Counted from the first letter of the stretch, positions 43,413 through 53,124 are shown. The stretch is DNA of 64,000 bases from Lujinxingia vulgaris (GCF_007997015.1 NZ_VOSM01000001.1:620001-684000); one strand, 5' to 3'. Program-made: numbers and translations. The notes: a model not told the origin generated them from the sequence alone.

Positions 43413-44243
43413 CTATTGGAAGGTGTGGAAGGAGCTAAAGAAGGTGTTGACGAGCACCATCGACGCGATCAGCGCCAGGTAGCCCCCGAGCGAGAGGTAG
43501 CCCATGCGCAGCCCCGAGAGTTTACGCAGCTTCGCCCAGATAAAGGCCACCGCGTAGGCCGCCCAGGCGACGTAAGTAATGACGATCTTGGGGTCGAGCA
43601 AGCTAAAGTCGTCCAGAACGTAGATCGCGACAAAATGCCCCGAAAAAAGGCCCAGCCCTAAGAGCACAATGCCGGCGAGTGTGGCCAGACGGCTCATGTT
43701 CTCGAGCGTGTTTAAGGGGGGCAGGCGGCGAAAGAGCGCGCCCAACTCGCGGCTTTTGAGCTGCCTGGCGAGCAACACATACATCAAGGCGTAGATCGCG
43801 CTGATGGCCAGAGAGACAAAACCCGAGAGGATGAAGATCACGTGCACCCCGTAGACCGGGTGCTCGTGCAAAAGCGGATGCGCGGTGTTCGGATCGATGA
43901 TCAGCGAGGACCACGTCTGCGCGATGGCCGACAGCCCCACAAAGAAAGCCCCGGTGTTGGGCTCGCCATGGCGACGTTCCGTCAGCGCATAAATCAGACC
44001 GATGGCCAACGCCAGAAGTGAGAGAAACTCTCCCTTCGATGACACCGGGAAATGGTTGAGCTCCACCCCTCGCAGCGCCAGATACGCCACATGCGTGCCC
44101 AGCGTGCCGTAGAGCAGCGGTGAGCCCCAGAAGCGCTGATCCCCGCGATCTTTACGCGCGACAAAGCGGCGCACATAAAGCGCGAAGATGGCCATGTAGG
44201 CCAGCGGGAGCGCAATCTCAATGAGTTGGAAGACCTGCAACAT
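43413..44243 (-). CDS. CcsA/HemX-like cytochrome c assembly membrane protein
   Basis: 276-aa inner-membrane protein with about eight helices. It matches the CcmC/CcsA haem-handling family by its layout and by the HPVYGVHVIFILSGFVSLAI segment and conserved histidines (LNHFPVS, LHEHPVYGVH, SGHFVAI). It lacks a classical WGxxWxWD-type tryptophan motif, so it is the short HemX/YpjD-like kind rather than a full CcsA. Being first in the haem operon and directly upstream of hemA, it probably acts in haem export for cytochrome c or in tuning HemA. Confidence 0.85.
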   Translation of the reverse strand: MLQVFQLIEIALPLAYMAIFALYVRRFVARKDRGDQRFWGSPLLYGTLGTHVAYLALRGVELNHFPVSSKGEFLSLLALAIGLIYALTERRHGEPNTGAFFVGLSAIAQTWSSLIIDPNTAHPLLHEHPVYGVHVIFILSGFVSLAISAIYALMYVLLARQLKSRELGALFRRLPPLNTLENMSRLATLAGIVLLGLGLFSGHFVAIYVLDDFSLLDPKIVITYVAWAAYAVAFIWAKLRKLSGLRMGYLSLGGYLALIASMVLVNTFFSSFHTFQ

Positions 44244-44340
44244 GCGGGGCCTCTACGGCAGACATCAGAGGGGCGGTCAGGGGTGAGTGATAAAGGAGCA
44301 GAGAAAACCTCGCTCCCCTTAAGGACGACCTCCGCGGGCA

Positions 44341-44369
44341 CTGATAGTCCGCCCGGGGCGGCGGGTCAA
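44341..44369 (-). promoter_or_regulatory. Candidate promoter of the haem operon
   Basis: On the minus strand TTGACC (44369-44364) and TATCAG (44346-44341) are spaced by exactly 17 bases, matching five and four of six sigma70 consensus positions. It lies about 100 bases upstream of the first haem-operon gene and overlaps the end of the nitrilase gene. Confidence 0.5.
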
Positions 44370-45205
44370 ACCTCGTGTGCGTCTGGAGCGCTCAGTCCCA
44401 GACGTTGATGCGTGAGCACCGGCATGCTCGTGCGAATCTCGCGTTGACGCTCCAGGTTGAGATCCGCCACCACCACGCCGTTGCCCTCTTCGAGGCATCC
44501 CAGGCAATCGCCCCAGGGATCGTAGATGACGGAGTTTCCAAAGGAAGCGCGGCTCCCGTAATGGTGGCCCCACTGGTTGGGCGCCAGCACGAAGCATTGA
44601 TTCTCGATGGCGCGGGCCCGCAGCAGGGTATGCCAGTGAGCGCGGCCTGTCGGCAGCGTGAACGCCGAGGGGACCGTCAACATTTCCGCGCCCCGCAGTG
44701 CGAGCTCCCGGTAGATCTCGGGGAAGCGAAGATCGTAGCAGATGGTCAGCCCCACACGCGCCTGATCCTCGCCCAACGCGACATCGGTCAGCACAAGCTC
44801 TCGGCCGCCCATCACGCTCTGCGACTCCATCAGCGTGAGATCCCCGTCGACCTTCGCGTCAAAGAGGTGGATCTTGCGGTAGACCGCCGCGATGTCGCCG
44901 GCAGGGCTCAGGTGAACCTGGGTATTAAAGGTGCGGCCGGGGTCGGGGGAGGTCTCTGCGAAGCTGCCCACGGTGAGGTAGACGCCCAGCTCCCGCGCCA
45001 TCTTCCGAAAGGTCTGAATCTGCGGCCCATCCAGTGGCTCGGCGATGGGGAGTTTGTCGCGATCCGGCCCCAGGAAAGGTGCGCATTCCGGAAAGATCAC
45101 CCAGCCTGCGCCTTGCTCTGCGGCGTCTTCCGCCAACTTCTGGCAGGTCTTCAGGTTGGCTTCGATGTCGCGAGTTGAGGCGATCTGAGCGAGGGCAACG
45201 CGCAT
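44366..45205 (-). CDS. Carbon-nitrogen hydrolase family protein (NIT2/omega-amidase-like)
   Basis: 279-aa cytoplasmic hydrolase of the nitrilase superfamily. The catalytic triad is intact: glutamate in WVIFPECAPFLG, lysine in AVYRKIHLFD and cysteine in LTICYDLRFPEIYRELALRG. The closest subgroup by motif is the NIT1/NIT2 branch, which removes amide groups from deaminated glutathione or alpha-ketoglutaramate; which one applies is inference. It lies 122 bases upstream of the haem operon on the same strand. Confidence 0.92.
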   Translation of the reverse strand: MRVALAQIASTRDIEANLKTCQKLAEDAAEQGAGWVIFPECAPFLGPDRDKLPIAEPLDGPQIQTFRKMARELGVYLTVGSFAETSPDPGRTFNTQVHLSPAGDIAAVYRKIHLFDAKVDGDLTLMESQSVMGGRELVLTDVALGEDQARVGLTICYDLRFPEIYRELALRGAEMLTVPSAFTLPTGRAHWHTLLRARAIENQCFVLAPNQWGHHYGSRASFGNSVIYDPWGDCLGCLEEGNGVVVADLNLERQREIRTSMPVLTHQRLGLSAPDAHEV

Positions 45206-45396
45206 AAAAGGGTCCTTTGCGAGAGAACATCGTCGATAAGCTGCATCTTCTGCCGGCGTCGCATGCCGTTAGGGCCGGGCGGTCGAAACATCGTGAGCGA
45301 ACGCATGGCTGTCAACGTCGCGCTGCCCACCGGGGATTCCGCGTTCAACCGCGGCGACGAAAGCGGCGAGTGGGGGGCCTGAGGCAGACTGGACCT

Positions 45397-45425
45397 TGAC
45401 AGATTCGTGGCCCTTGTTTACTACA
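45397..45425 (+). promoter_or_regulatory. Candidate promoter of the rimP-nusA operon
   Basis: Perfect TTGACA at 45397-45402, 17-base spacer, TACTAC at 45420-45425. The -10 is weak (three of six), but position and spacing fit. The region from 45206 to 45396 upstream holds the nitrilase gene's divergent promoter and nothing else recognisable. Confidence 0.5.
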
Positions 45426-45613
45426 TCGGCCCGCGGCGGGCACTTCAGTTGGAATCAGTTGGAAGAAGCGCGCCGGGTTGTCAGTTCATCGGGATAGAGC
45501 TGGCAGGGAGAAGCCTGAGAGTGTGTTCAGTTTTTGTCAGGTCTCTCCTCGGGCGACGTCAGGTAAAGTAAGGATCATCTGGCGTCTCGCTACATTTCGC
45601 GGCGCTGAGCGAA

Positions 45614-45641
45614 AGTGGGCCCTCCAAGCCCGCTTTTTTTA
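45614..45641 (+). terminator. rimP-leader hairpin/attenuator
   Basis: AGTGGGC-N7-GCCCGCT followed by eight T at 45634-45641, located in the untranslated leader about 70 bases before the rimP start. A terminator hairpin in this position, preceded by GCGAAAGTGGGC, is a known feature of rimP leaders and suggests attenuation of the whole operon. Readthrough must occur to express nusA and infB. Confidence 0.8.
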
Positions 45642-45708
45642 TTTTTCAGGCCCGGGGTTAGCGTCCCGTCACAGCGATGAGTTTGAACACAGGTAAGGCC
45701 GAGGACAC

Positions 45709-46248
45709 GTGGGTAAGAAACGACGAAAAGAGCGACGCGCCAAAGCGCCGGCGTTGCCCCTGAGCAATGAGATCGCCGAGGCGATTGAGGCCTGGGCGCA
45801 CGAGGCCGCAGAGGTGCATGAGCTGGAACTTTACGACGTGGTCACCAGCAGCGCTGGCGGCTGGTCGGTGCAGATCTTTGTGGACCGCCCCGAGGCCGAG
45901 CCCGGCACCGGCGTGGCCGTCGAGGAGTGCGCCCGTGTCAGCCGCTATGTCGAGGCGTTGCTCGACGCCGATGAGCGTGTCCCGGAGCGTTACGTGCTGG
46001 AAGTCTCCAGCCCGGGCGTTGAGCGCAAGCTCACCAAACCTGCGCATTATGAAAAAGCGGTCGATCGCGAGGTTGAGCTTGTGGTTCGCGAGCAGATCGA
46101 TGGACAGAACAAGGTAGTCGGGCGGCTGACGTCTTTTGAGGACGACACGCTGACCCTCGAGATGGACGGCGCCACGGTCACCATCCCCCTGAGCGGGGTG
46201 AGCCGGGCGAAGTTGACGTTCGACTTTTCAGGAGCGAAGCAGCGATGA
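45709..46248 (+). CDS. rimP: Ribosome maturation factor RimP
   Basis: 179-aa factor needed for 30S subunit maturation. The N-terminal part (residues 30-95) has the RimP alpha/beta pattern with LELYDVVTSS, IFVDRPEAEPGTGVAVEECA and VLEVSSPGVERKL, and the C-terminal SH3-like domain holds GRLTSFEDDTLTLEMDG. It starts with GTG and has a basic tail-like N-terminus (GKKRRKERRAK). Its TGA overlaps the nusA ATG. Confidence 0.95.
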   Translation: MGKKRRKERRAKAPALPLSNEIAEAIEAWAHEAAEVHELELYDVVTSSAGGWSVQIFVDRPEAEPGTGVAVEECARVSRYVEALLDADERVPERYVLEVSSPGVERKLTKPAHYEKAVDREVELVVREQIDGQNKVVGRLTSFEDDTLTLEMDGATVTIPLSGVSRAKLTFDFSGAKQR

Positions 46249-47972
46249 ATCTCAACAGTGTCATCGAAGAGGTCGGAAGGACCAAAGGGATCGATAAATC
46301 GATCCTTGTGGAGACCCTTGAGGCGGCCATCTTGACGGCCGCGCGCCGAACCTACGGCGCGCAGCGCGAGATCGAAGCCGAATACAACGAAGAGAGCGGG
46401 GAGGTGCAGCTCTTCCAGATCATCACGGTGAGTGATGACGTGGAGAACCCCTACCGCGAGGTCTCCGTTGAGGAGGTGCGCGAGGCGGGCTTTGAAGCCG
46501 AGCCTGGCGATGAGCTCCTCTTCCAGATCTTCTACCGCGAAGACGACAAAGAGAAGGCCAAGGCGCAGGACAAGCGCTACGGCAAGCTGCTCAAGCTCGA
46601 CTCGTACAACTCCACCTTCGGCCGCATCGCCGCGCAGACTGCCAAGCAGGTCATCATTCAGCGCGTGCGCGAGGCCGAGCGCGACATCATCTACGATGAG
46701 TACAAAGACACCGTCGGTGACATGGTCATCGGTCGGGTGCGCCGCTTTGAGAAGGGCAACATCATCGTGGACCTGGGTCGCACCGACGCGATCCTGCCGC
46801 GCCGCGAGCAGACCCCGCGTGAGAGCTACCGCCCGGGCGACCGCCTTCAGGCGATGATCAAAGAAGTTCAGAAATCCAGTCGCGATCCGCAGGTTGTCTT
46901 AACGCGTGCCGATCCCATGCTTCTGCTCAAGCTGTTTGAACAGGAGGTTCCGGAGATTCACGAAGGCGCGGTGCGCATTGTGGCCGTGGCCCGTGAGCCG
47001 GGTGTGCGTACCAAGGTGGCCGTCTACAGCCGTGACAGCGATGTCGATCCGGTCGGCGCCTGCGTTGGTATGCGGGGCTCGCGCGTTCAGGCTGTGGTCC
47101 AGGAGCTGCGCGGTGAGAAGATCGACATTGTGCCTTACGTCGAAGACACCGCCCGCTTCGTGTGCAACGCCATCAGCCCGGCGGAGGTCGCCAAGGTCTT
47201 GATCGACGAGTCGAACATGACCATGGAGCTTATCGTCCCCGACGATCAGCTCAGCCTGGCGATCGGTCGCGGCGGACAGAACGTGCGTCTGGCCGCTCAG
47301 CTCACCGGCTGGAACCTCGACATCATCAGCGAGACCCGACTCAAGAACATGATGGCCGAGTCGCGTGCGCAGCTGCTGGAGTTTGAGGGGATCACCGAGG
47401 ATATGGTCGATACGCTTTTCACGCTTGGATACAACAAGCTCGAGCATATGGCGCACGCCGCCGCTCCCGAGCTTGCGCAGATCCCGGGACTCAACGCCGA
47501 GTCGGCCGCGCGTATCATTGCGGCCGCCGCCGAGATCCTCGCGCGTCCCGCCCCCGGCTCGCCGGAGGCGATGACCGAGGCGGACTACGAGCGTAAGGCG
47601 CTCGAAGAGATCCGCGGCGTGGGTACCAAGGTCGCCGCCTCGCTTCACGACTCGGGCTACATCACCGTGGAGCATATCGCGTTTGCCGAAGACGCCAGCA
47701 AGCTGGCGGAGGCCGCCGGCCTGGGCAAAAACGTCAAGAAGGCTAAGCAGATCCTCAGCGCCGCTGAAGATCACCTCAAGCGCGAGCTGGAGCTCGACGA
47801 CGAAGCCTTCGAGGCGCGTCGTGCCGAGTTTAAGGCAGCGCAGGCCGAAGGCGCCGAGTCGACTGACGAGGCCGAGGCCACCGAAACACAAGAAGAACAA
47901 CCGGCCACCGCCGGCGATGAAGCAGCACAGCCGGCGGAAGCCACCAAGAGTGATGATGAGGAGGACGCCTGA
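46245..47972 (+). CDS. nusA: Transcription elongation/termination factor NusA
   Basis: 575-aa RNA-polymerase-binding factor. Domains in order: NusA N-terminal domain (1-130), S1 (GDMVIGRVRRFEKGNIIVDLG), KH1 and KH2 with GACVGMRGSRVQAVVQEL and LAIGRGGQNVRLAAQLTGW. Two helix-hairpin-helix acidic-repeat-like units follow (LAQIPGLNAESAARII and IRGVGTKVAASLHDSG), and a strongly acidic, alanine-rich tail of about 50 residues. The tail is longer than in E. coli-type NusA. The ATG overlaps the rimP stop. Confidence 0.97.
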   Translation: MNLNSVIEEVGRTKGIDKSILVETLEAAILTAARRTYGAQREIEAEYNEESGEVQLFQIITVSDDVENPYREVSVEEVREAGFEAEPGDELLFQIFYREDDKEKAKAQDKRYGKLLKLDSYNSTFGRIAAQTAKQVIIQRVREAERDIIYDEYKDTVGDMVIGRVRRFEKGNIIVDLGRTDAILPRREQTPRESYRPGDRLQAMIKEVQKSSRDPQVVLTRADPMLLLKLFEQEVPEIHEGAVRIVAVAREPGVRTKVAVYSRDSDVDPVGACVGMRGSRVQAVVQELRGEKIDIVPYVEDTARFVCNAISPAEVAKVLIDESNMTMELIVPDDQLSLAIGRGGQNVRLAAQLTGWNLDIISETRLKNMMAESRAQLLEFEGITEDMVDTLFTLGYNKLEHMAHAAAPELAQIPGLNAESAARIIAAAAEILARPAPGSPEAMTEADYERKALEEIRGVGTKVAASLHDSGYITVEHIAFAEDASKLAEAAGLGKNVKKAKQILSAAEDHLKRELELDDEAFEARRAEFKAAQAEGAESTDEAEATETQEEQPATAGDEAAQPAEATKSDDEEDA

Positions 47973-48607
47973 ACGTCGGTAAGCACACAGCACCAGGTGA
48001 ACAAAACCCCGATCTTCCCCACACCCCGCAGCGCACCTGCGTGGGGTGTCGGGAGGTCGCGGAGCCCGCGGGTTGGGAGCGTTTTGTCTATGTTGAGGGT
48101 CACGGGTTGATCCACGACATACGACGCAAAGCTCCCGGCCGCGGGGTGTGGGTTCACGCTGATCCGCAATGTCTGCAGAAGGCGCTTGAGCGCGGCGGGT
48201 TTCAACGCTCGCTCAAGCGTCGCGTCGAGCTTCCCGCGCTCTCTGAGCTGCTGGAACAAGTTCGCAGCGGCGCGCGCCGCCGCCTCGATGAGGCGCTGCA
48301 GATCGCGTTGCGGGCCCGCGCCACCACCCCGGGGCAGACCTTCGTCAAGGAGGCGATGCGCAACGACACCCTTGTCGTGCTCATCCTCGCCAGCGACGCC
48401 GGTGAGAGCACCCGCACCAAGTTCGCCACCAACGCGCAGCGCAAGGGCATGGACGTGATCGAACTCTGGACCGGCGATGAGCTGGGCCAGATGGCAAAGG
48501 GCGAGGCCTACGTCTCGGTGATCGGCGTTGAAGCCGGCCCCCACGCCGAGCGAATCTTGAAGCATTGGAAGAGTTTGGAGGCGCTCAGTGCGACTTCGAA
48601 AACATAG
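47969..48607 (+). CDS. YlxR (DUF448) - L7Ae-like RNA-binding fusion protein, likely CTG start
   Basis: 212-aa RNA-binding protein joining a YlxR domain (residues of about 22-95; QRTCVGCREV, then WVHADPQCLQKALERGGF) to a ribosomal-protein L7Ae/L30e-like domain (about 115-200; LVVLILASDAGESTRTKF). The earliest ATG/GTG/TTG in frame is GTG at 48041, which falls inside the RTCVGCR motif. The frame is open back to a TGA at 47957 and its only start-like codon is CTG at 47969, overlapping the nusA stop as CTGA and preceded by GGAGGA. I therefore place the start at 47969. The nusA-ylxR-infB position is standard. Confidence 0.85.
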   Translation: MNVGKHTAPGEQNPDLPHTPQRTCVGCREVAEPAGWERFVYVEGHGLIHDIRRKAPGRGVWVHADPQCLQKALERGGFQRSLKRRVELPALSELLEQVRSGARRRLDEALQIALRARATTPGQTFVKEAMRNDTLVVLILASDAGESTRTKFATNAQRKGMDVIELWTGDELGQMAKGEAYVSVIGVEAGPHAERILKHWKSLEALSATSKT

Positions 48608-48790
48608 TGATTGAACACGTCGCGGATCCTCGCCAGCCGGTGAGGGTGCCTGCGTTTTGAAGGGCCTTCTCTTTGTGGTAGTAAGCGCTCGAGAAGGCGA
48701 TAGATGGTCAAGAAAGCCGACGATCGCGACGAGAAAGAAGACTGTCCGCGCGGAGCGTCATCAAACACCGACGGACAGAGTGGAGACGAT

Positions 48791-51616
48791 ATGCCTAAGC
48801 AGCAACGCGTATATGAGCTAGCCCAAGAGCTAGAGATCAATAAGCAAGAACTGGTGTCCAAGATTAACGAGCTCGACCTGGGATTCTCCGTCAATAACTA
48901 CATGACGGTGCTTAATCCGCCGGAGATCGACTCGATCAAGGCCGCGCTCGGCGGCAAGAAAGCCGAGGCGCCCAGGAAGAAGGCCACCAAGTCGAGCAAG
49001 AAGAAGAGCTCGAAGAAGGCCGAAGAGCCCGCCGAAGAGAAGGTGGAGGCCGCTCCGGCCGCCCCGGTGGTTCGGCGCCGCCGTAAGGCCGCGACCGAGG
49101 AGGAAGAGTCCACCGAGGAGAGCACCGAGACTGAGGTCGAGGTGGTTCGCCCGACGGTGCGTCGCCGCCGTAAGGTAGAGACGGCCGACGAGGTCGAAGA
49201 GAGCGCCGAAGAGCCCGAGGTTGAGGCCGAGGCGCCCGAAGAGGTGGAGGCCGAAGAGGCGCCTGCCACCGAAGAGCCCGCTGCCGAAGAGGCTTCGGTC
49301 GAAGAGGTCGCCGCCGAAGAAGCTCCGGCCGCTGAAGCCGAAGAGAGCGCGGATGTCGCCGAGCCGGCCGAGGAGACCGAAGAGGTCGCCGCTGCCGCCG
49401 AAGAGGAGGCTCCGGCCGAAGAGGCTCCCGCTGCCGAAGAACCGGCCGCCGAAGAGCCTGCCGCCGAAGCGAAGAGCGACGCCGGTGAAGAAGCTGCCGA
49501 CGGGGCGGAGACGCCCGCAGCACCGGTGGCTCCCCCGGTTCGTCGTCCGCCGCCGCGTAACCCCAAGGGTGGCGCCAAGGTGCTCGGTCGCATCAGCGAG
49601 AGCGTCCTCAAGGACCGACTCGCTGCTGAAAACAAAGACTTCACCCCGGGCCCCTCGCGGCGTCCCAGCGGAGGAGGCGGTTCGCGCTCCTCGAGCAGCC
49701 GTCGCCGTGGCCGCACCAAGCGCGTGGTGGAAGGATCGGATCTTTACGGACCGAAGTCGCGTCGCAGCCGTCGCGGAGCATCGCGTGGTCGCAGCCGCGG
49801 TCGGGCCAAAAAGACGCAGAAGACCGAGATCACCCAGGCAGCCGAGCACAAGCGCGTGATCCGTATCGAGGACGTCATCTCGGTCGGTGACCTCGCGCAC
49901 TCCATGGGCATCAAGGCCGCACAGGTCGCCATGAAGCTCATTGAGAGCGGCATGATGGCCACGGTGAACACCACCCTGGACTTCGAGACCGCCGCGTTGA
50001 TTGCCGATGAGTTCGACTACACCGTTGAGAACGTCGCCTTCGATATCGCGAACTTCTATGACACGAACCCCGATGAGGAGGAGACCCTCGAGCGTCGCGC
50101 TCCGGTCGTCACCGTCATGGGTCACGTCGACCACGGGAAGACCTCGCTCCTCGATGCGGTGCGCGCTTCTTCGGTGACCAGCGGCGAAGCCGGTGGCATC
50201 ACTCAGCATATCGGCGCCTACATGGTGGAGACCACTGCCGGTATGGTGACCTTCCTGGATACCCCGGGTCACGAGGCGTTCACCGCGCTTCGTGCACGTG
50301 GTGCCAAGGCCACCGATATCGTGGTCCTGGTCGTCGCCGCCGATGACGGTGTGATGCCGCAGACGGTTGAGGCGATTAACCACGCCCGCGCCGCCGAGGT
50401 GCCGATCATCGTCGCGATCAACAAGATCGATAAGCCCGGCGCCAACCCCGACCGCGTTAAGACCGCGCTGACCGAGTACAATCTCATCCCGGAAGAGTGG
50501 GGCGGAAGCACCCTCTTTGTGGAGGTCAGCGCCCTTGAGAAGCTCAATATCGACGGGCTGCTCGAAGCGATCTCGCTTCAGGCCGAGCTCCAGGAGCTCA
50601 AAGCCCGCCCCGATCGCGACGCTCAGGGTATCGTGATCGAAGCCGAACTCGACATCGGACGCGGTCCGGTGGCCACCGTGCTCGTGCAGCGCGGTACGCT
50701 CAACCGCGGTGATATCCTGGTCAGCGGTCGCTACTACGGCCGCGTGCGTACCATGCACAACGACCGCGCCCAGACCATCGACAAGGCCGGCCCCAGTCAG
50801 CCCGTCGAGATCACCGGTCTGAGCGGTATCCCCGAAGCCGGCGAACCTTTCTTTGTGGTGACCGAAGAGCGTGACGCCAAGCGCATCACCGAGAACGTCG
50901 CCGAGCAGCGTCGTAAAGAGGTCATGGCCAGCCGCGCCAAGGAGTCGGCCGGTAGCCTCGAAGATCTCTCGGCGATGATCGCCCGCGGTGAGATGAAGAC
51001 CCTTAAGGTCATCCTCAAGGGTGATGTGCAGGGCTCGGTCGAGGCCATCAAGGAGGCCTTCGGCAAGCTCGGTAATGATGAGGTTCGCACCAAGATCATT
51101 CACACCGGTGTCGGTGGCATCACCGAGAACGACGTCAACCTTGCGGCCTCTTCGGATGCCGGCGCGGTGATCGTGGGCTTCAACGTGCGTCCGGACAACC
51201 GGGCCGCCGAGGTCGCCGAGAAGTACGGCGTACAGATCCTCACCCACAGCATCATCTACGACGCCATCGAGCAGGTGCGCGGCATTCTCGAAGGGCTCCT
51301 CTCTCCGATCGTTCAGGAGAAGGTCCTGGGTCACGCCGAGGTCCGCGAGACCTTCAGCGCGCCGAAGATCGGTACGATCGCCGGTGTGTACGTCACCGAC
51401 GGGATCGTCCGCCGCAACGCCAGGGCTCGCCTGCTCCGCGGCGAACGGGTCATTTACGAGTCGACGGTCGGTTCGCTGCGTCGCTTCAAGGATGACGCCA
51501 AAGAGGTCAAGACGGGCTTTGAATGCGGTCTGAGCATTGAAAACTACAACGACATCAAAGTTGGTGACGTTGTGGAAGTCTTCGAACTCGAAGAGGTCAA
51601 GGCGACCTTCGATTGA
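48791..51616 (+). CDS. infB: Translation initiation factor IF-2
   Basis: 941-aa GTPase placing initiator tRNA on the 30S subunit. The start at 48791 (GGAG upstream) begins directly with an IF2-N motif, [21 protein letters not shown] long low-complexity region follows: about 170 residues of Glu/Ala repeats, then a basic Arg/Ser-rich stretch. The second IF2-N segment is [19 protein letters not shown]. The G domain has [16 protein letters not shown] and NKID, and the C-terminal domains are complete to the end. The 29 residues before 48791 in the same frame are less convincing. Confidence 0.97.
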   Translation: MPKQQRVYELAQELEINKQELVSKINELDLGFSVNNYMTVLNPPEIDSIKAALGGKKAEAPRKKATKSSKKKSSKKAEEPAEEKVEAAPAAPVVRRRRKAATEEEESTEESTETEVEVVRPTVRRRRKVETADEVEESAEEPEVEAEAPEEVEAEEAPATEEPAAEEASVEEVAAEEAPAAEAEESADVAEPAEETEEVAAAAEEEAPAEEAPAAEEPAAEEPAAEAKSDAGEEAADGAETPAAPVAPPVRRPPPRNPKGGAKVLGRISESVLKDRLAAENKDFTPGPSRRPSGGGGSRSSSSRRRGRTKRVVEGSDLYGPKSRRSRRGASRGRSRGRAKKTQKTEITQAAEHKRVIRIEDVISVGDLAHSMGIKAAQVAMKLIESGMMATVNTTLDFETAALIADEFDYTVENVAFDIANFYDTNPDEEETLERRAPVVTVMGHVDHGKTSLLDAVRASSVTSGEAGGITQHIGAYMVETTAGMVTFLDTPGHEAFTALRARGAKATDIVVLVVAADDGVMPQTVEAINHARAAEVPIIVAINKIDKPGANPDRVKTALTEYNLIPEEWGGSTLFVEVSALEKLNIDGLLEAISLQAELQELKARPDRDAQGIVIEAELDIGRGPVATVLVQRGTLNRGDILVSGRYYGRVRTMHNDRAQTIDKAGPSQPVEITGLSGIPEAGEPFFVVTEERDAKRITENVAEQRRKEVMASRAKESAGSLEDLSAMIARGEMKTLKVILKGDVQGSVEAIKEAFGKLGNDEVRTKIIHTGVGGITENDVNLAASSDAGAVIVGFNVRPDNRAAEVAEKYGVQILTHSIIYDAIEQVRGILEGLLSPIVQEKVLGHAEVRETFSAPKIGTIAGVYVTDGIVRRNARARLLRGERVIYESTVGSLRRFKDDAKEVKTGFECGLSIENYNDIKVGDVVEVFELEEVKATFD

Positions 51617-51657
51617 GGTAGGCACGTCACCTCAGTTACGGGTAGCCGGAGAACACC

Positions 51658-52023
51658 ATGAAACAAAAACGCAGCTACAAACGCACCGAACGGGTCGGGC
51701 AGCAGCTCCACGAAGTTATCGCGGGGCTGCTGCTCACCGACGCCGACGACCCGCGCCTTCAGCTGGTGCAGGTCACGGCGGTGGAGATGAGCCCGGATCT
51801 TCGGTACGCGAAGGTTTACTTCATCATGCTCGACGGTGAAGAGCCCGAGGACGGCGTAGAGCCGGCCCTGGAGCGCTTCGCCGGTTTCGCCCAGCGCTCC
51901 ATTGGCGAGCAGCTTCGCCTGCAGTTTGTGCCTCGCCTTACCTTCAAGTTCGACGAGGCGGTGATGCGCGGGCGCGCAATGGATGAACTCCTCTCAAAGC
52001 TCCCCAGGGGCACTGAGACGTGA
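51658..52023 (+). CDS. rbfA: Ribosome-binding factor A
   Basis: 121-aa cold-shock-related factor binding the 30S subunit near helix 1 of 16S rRNA. It shows the family start KRSYKRTERVGQQLHEVIAG, then DPRLQLVQVTAVEMSPDLRYAKVYF and the C-terminal LRFVPRL-like LQFVPRLTFKFDEAV. GGAG precedes the ATG. It follows infB by 41 bases, as usual. Confidence 0.96.
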   Translation: MKQKRSYKRTERVGQQLHEVIAGLLLTDADDPRLQLVQVTAVEMSPDLRYAKVYFIMLDGEEPEDGVEPALERFAGFAQRSIGEQLRLQFVPRLTFKFDEAVMRGRAMDELLSKLPRGTET

Positions 52024-52077
52024 GCTAAATGAATGCATGCCCGCGATGTGCGCGGCGCCTGAATGGAGATTGTGGTC

Positions 52078-53124
52078 ATGAGTGCGGAGACACACCATCC
52101 GTCGGGCGCTGCCACAGCGCCGGTTGTTATTCCGACGAGCCCTGAGCTCGAAGCGCAGATCGACGCGTTTGCAGAGCTCCTCGACAATCACCAGCGCTTT
52201 CTGGTGGTTGCGCATGCCTACCCCGATGGTGATGCGGTGGGCTCTACACTGGCGATGGGGCTGCTTCTGGAGCAGCTCGGAAAAGACGTCACCTTCTTCA
52301 ACGTCGATCCGGTCCCCTACAACTTCCGCTTTCTTCCCGGCGCCGATCGTTGGATCACCGACGCTCCCTCGGAGCAGCCGGAGGTCACGGTGATGCTGGA
52401 CTGCGCCGAGCCCGGTCGCCTGGGTGAGGGGTTCCCTCAGGGCGCGTGGGGCACAACGATCGCGGTGGTCGATCACCACAAAACCTGGGATCCGAACTTC
52501 GCCACCACGTATGTGCGTGACGTGAGCGCGGCGTCGACCGGCGAGTTGATCTATCGGCTGGTGCGCCGCTACGGGCAGTTGAGCTCGGAGATCGCGCAGA
52601 ACCTCTACTGCTGCATGATGACCGACACCGGCAGCTTCCGGTACTCCAACACCAGCCAGACCGCGTTTCGCGTGGCCGGTGAGCTGGTTGAGGCCGGCGC
52701 CGATCCCTGGCATATGACCAGCCATATCTACGAAGATCAGCCGCGCGAGCGTCTGGAGCTTCTCTGCCGGGTGTTGGCCACGCTCAATGTCTCGGAGTGT
52801 GGTCGACTCGCGTTTTTGCGTGTCGAAGATGCGATGCTCGAAGGGCTGAACTCCGACGAAGACCTCACCGACGGGTTTATCAACTACGCCCGCTCGATTC
52901 GCGGCGTGGAAGTGGCCACCCAACTTCGGGAGGCCGAGGACGACACCTGGCGAGTCTCGTTCCGCTCGCGCGGCAAGGTCGATGTCTCCGCGCTGGCCGA
53001 GAAGTTCGGTGGCGGTGGGCATCATAACGCCGCCGGATGCCGCATCAGCGGCACCCCTGGCGAGGTCGAGAGTCGCCTCGTCGCCGCGCTCGTCGAGATG
53101 CTCGACCAGCCCGAGTCCCCTTAA
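52078..53124 (+). CDS. nrnA: DHH-DHHA1 phosphoesterase, NrnA-like
   Basis: 348-aa enzyme of the bifunctional oligoribonuclease/pAp-phosphatase type. It degrades short RNAs and 3'-phosphoadenosine 5'-phosphate. Motifs: VVAHAYPDGDAVGSTLAMG, VMLDCAEP, the DHH in AVVDHHKT, CMMTDTGSFRY and the C-terminal GGGGHHNAAGCR of the DHHA1 domain. The start at 52078 is preferred (GGAG ten bases upstream) over 52063. Its place between rbfA and truB is seen in many bacteria. Confidence 0.93.
   Translation: MSAETHHPSGAATAPVVIPTSPELEAQIDAFAELLDNHQRFLVVAHAYPDGDAVGSTLAMGLLLEQLGKDVTFFNVDPVPYNFRFLPGADRWITDAPSEQPEVTVMLDCAEPGRLGEGFPQGAWGTTIAVVDHHKTWDPNFATTYVRDVSAASTGELIYRLVRRYGQLSSEIAQNLYCCMMTDTGSFRYSNTSQTAFRVAGELVEAGADPWHMTSHIYEDQPRERLELLCRVLATLNVSECGRLAFLRVEDAMLEGLNSDEDLTDGFINYARSIRGVEVATQLREAEDDTWRVSFRSRGKVDVSALAEKFGGGGHHNAAGCRISGTPGEVESRLVAALVEMLDQPESP

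Noticed and set aside
45206-45708. tRNA or other RNA gene before rimP
   Set aside because: No cloverleaf could be folded by eye; the hairpin fits a leader attenuator.
48041-48607. GTG at 48041 as the ylxR start
   Set aside because: It would cut through the conserved RTCVGCR motif.
48830-51625. 931-aa open frame antisense to infB
   Set aside because: It mirrors IF-2 codons in GC-rich DNA and has no domain; infB is certain on the other strand.
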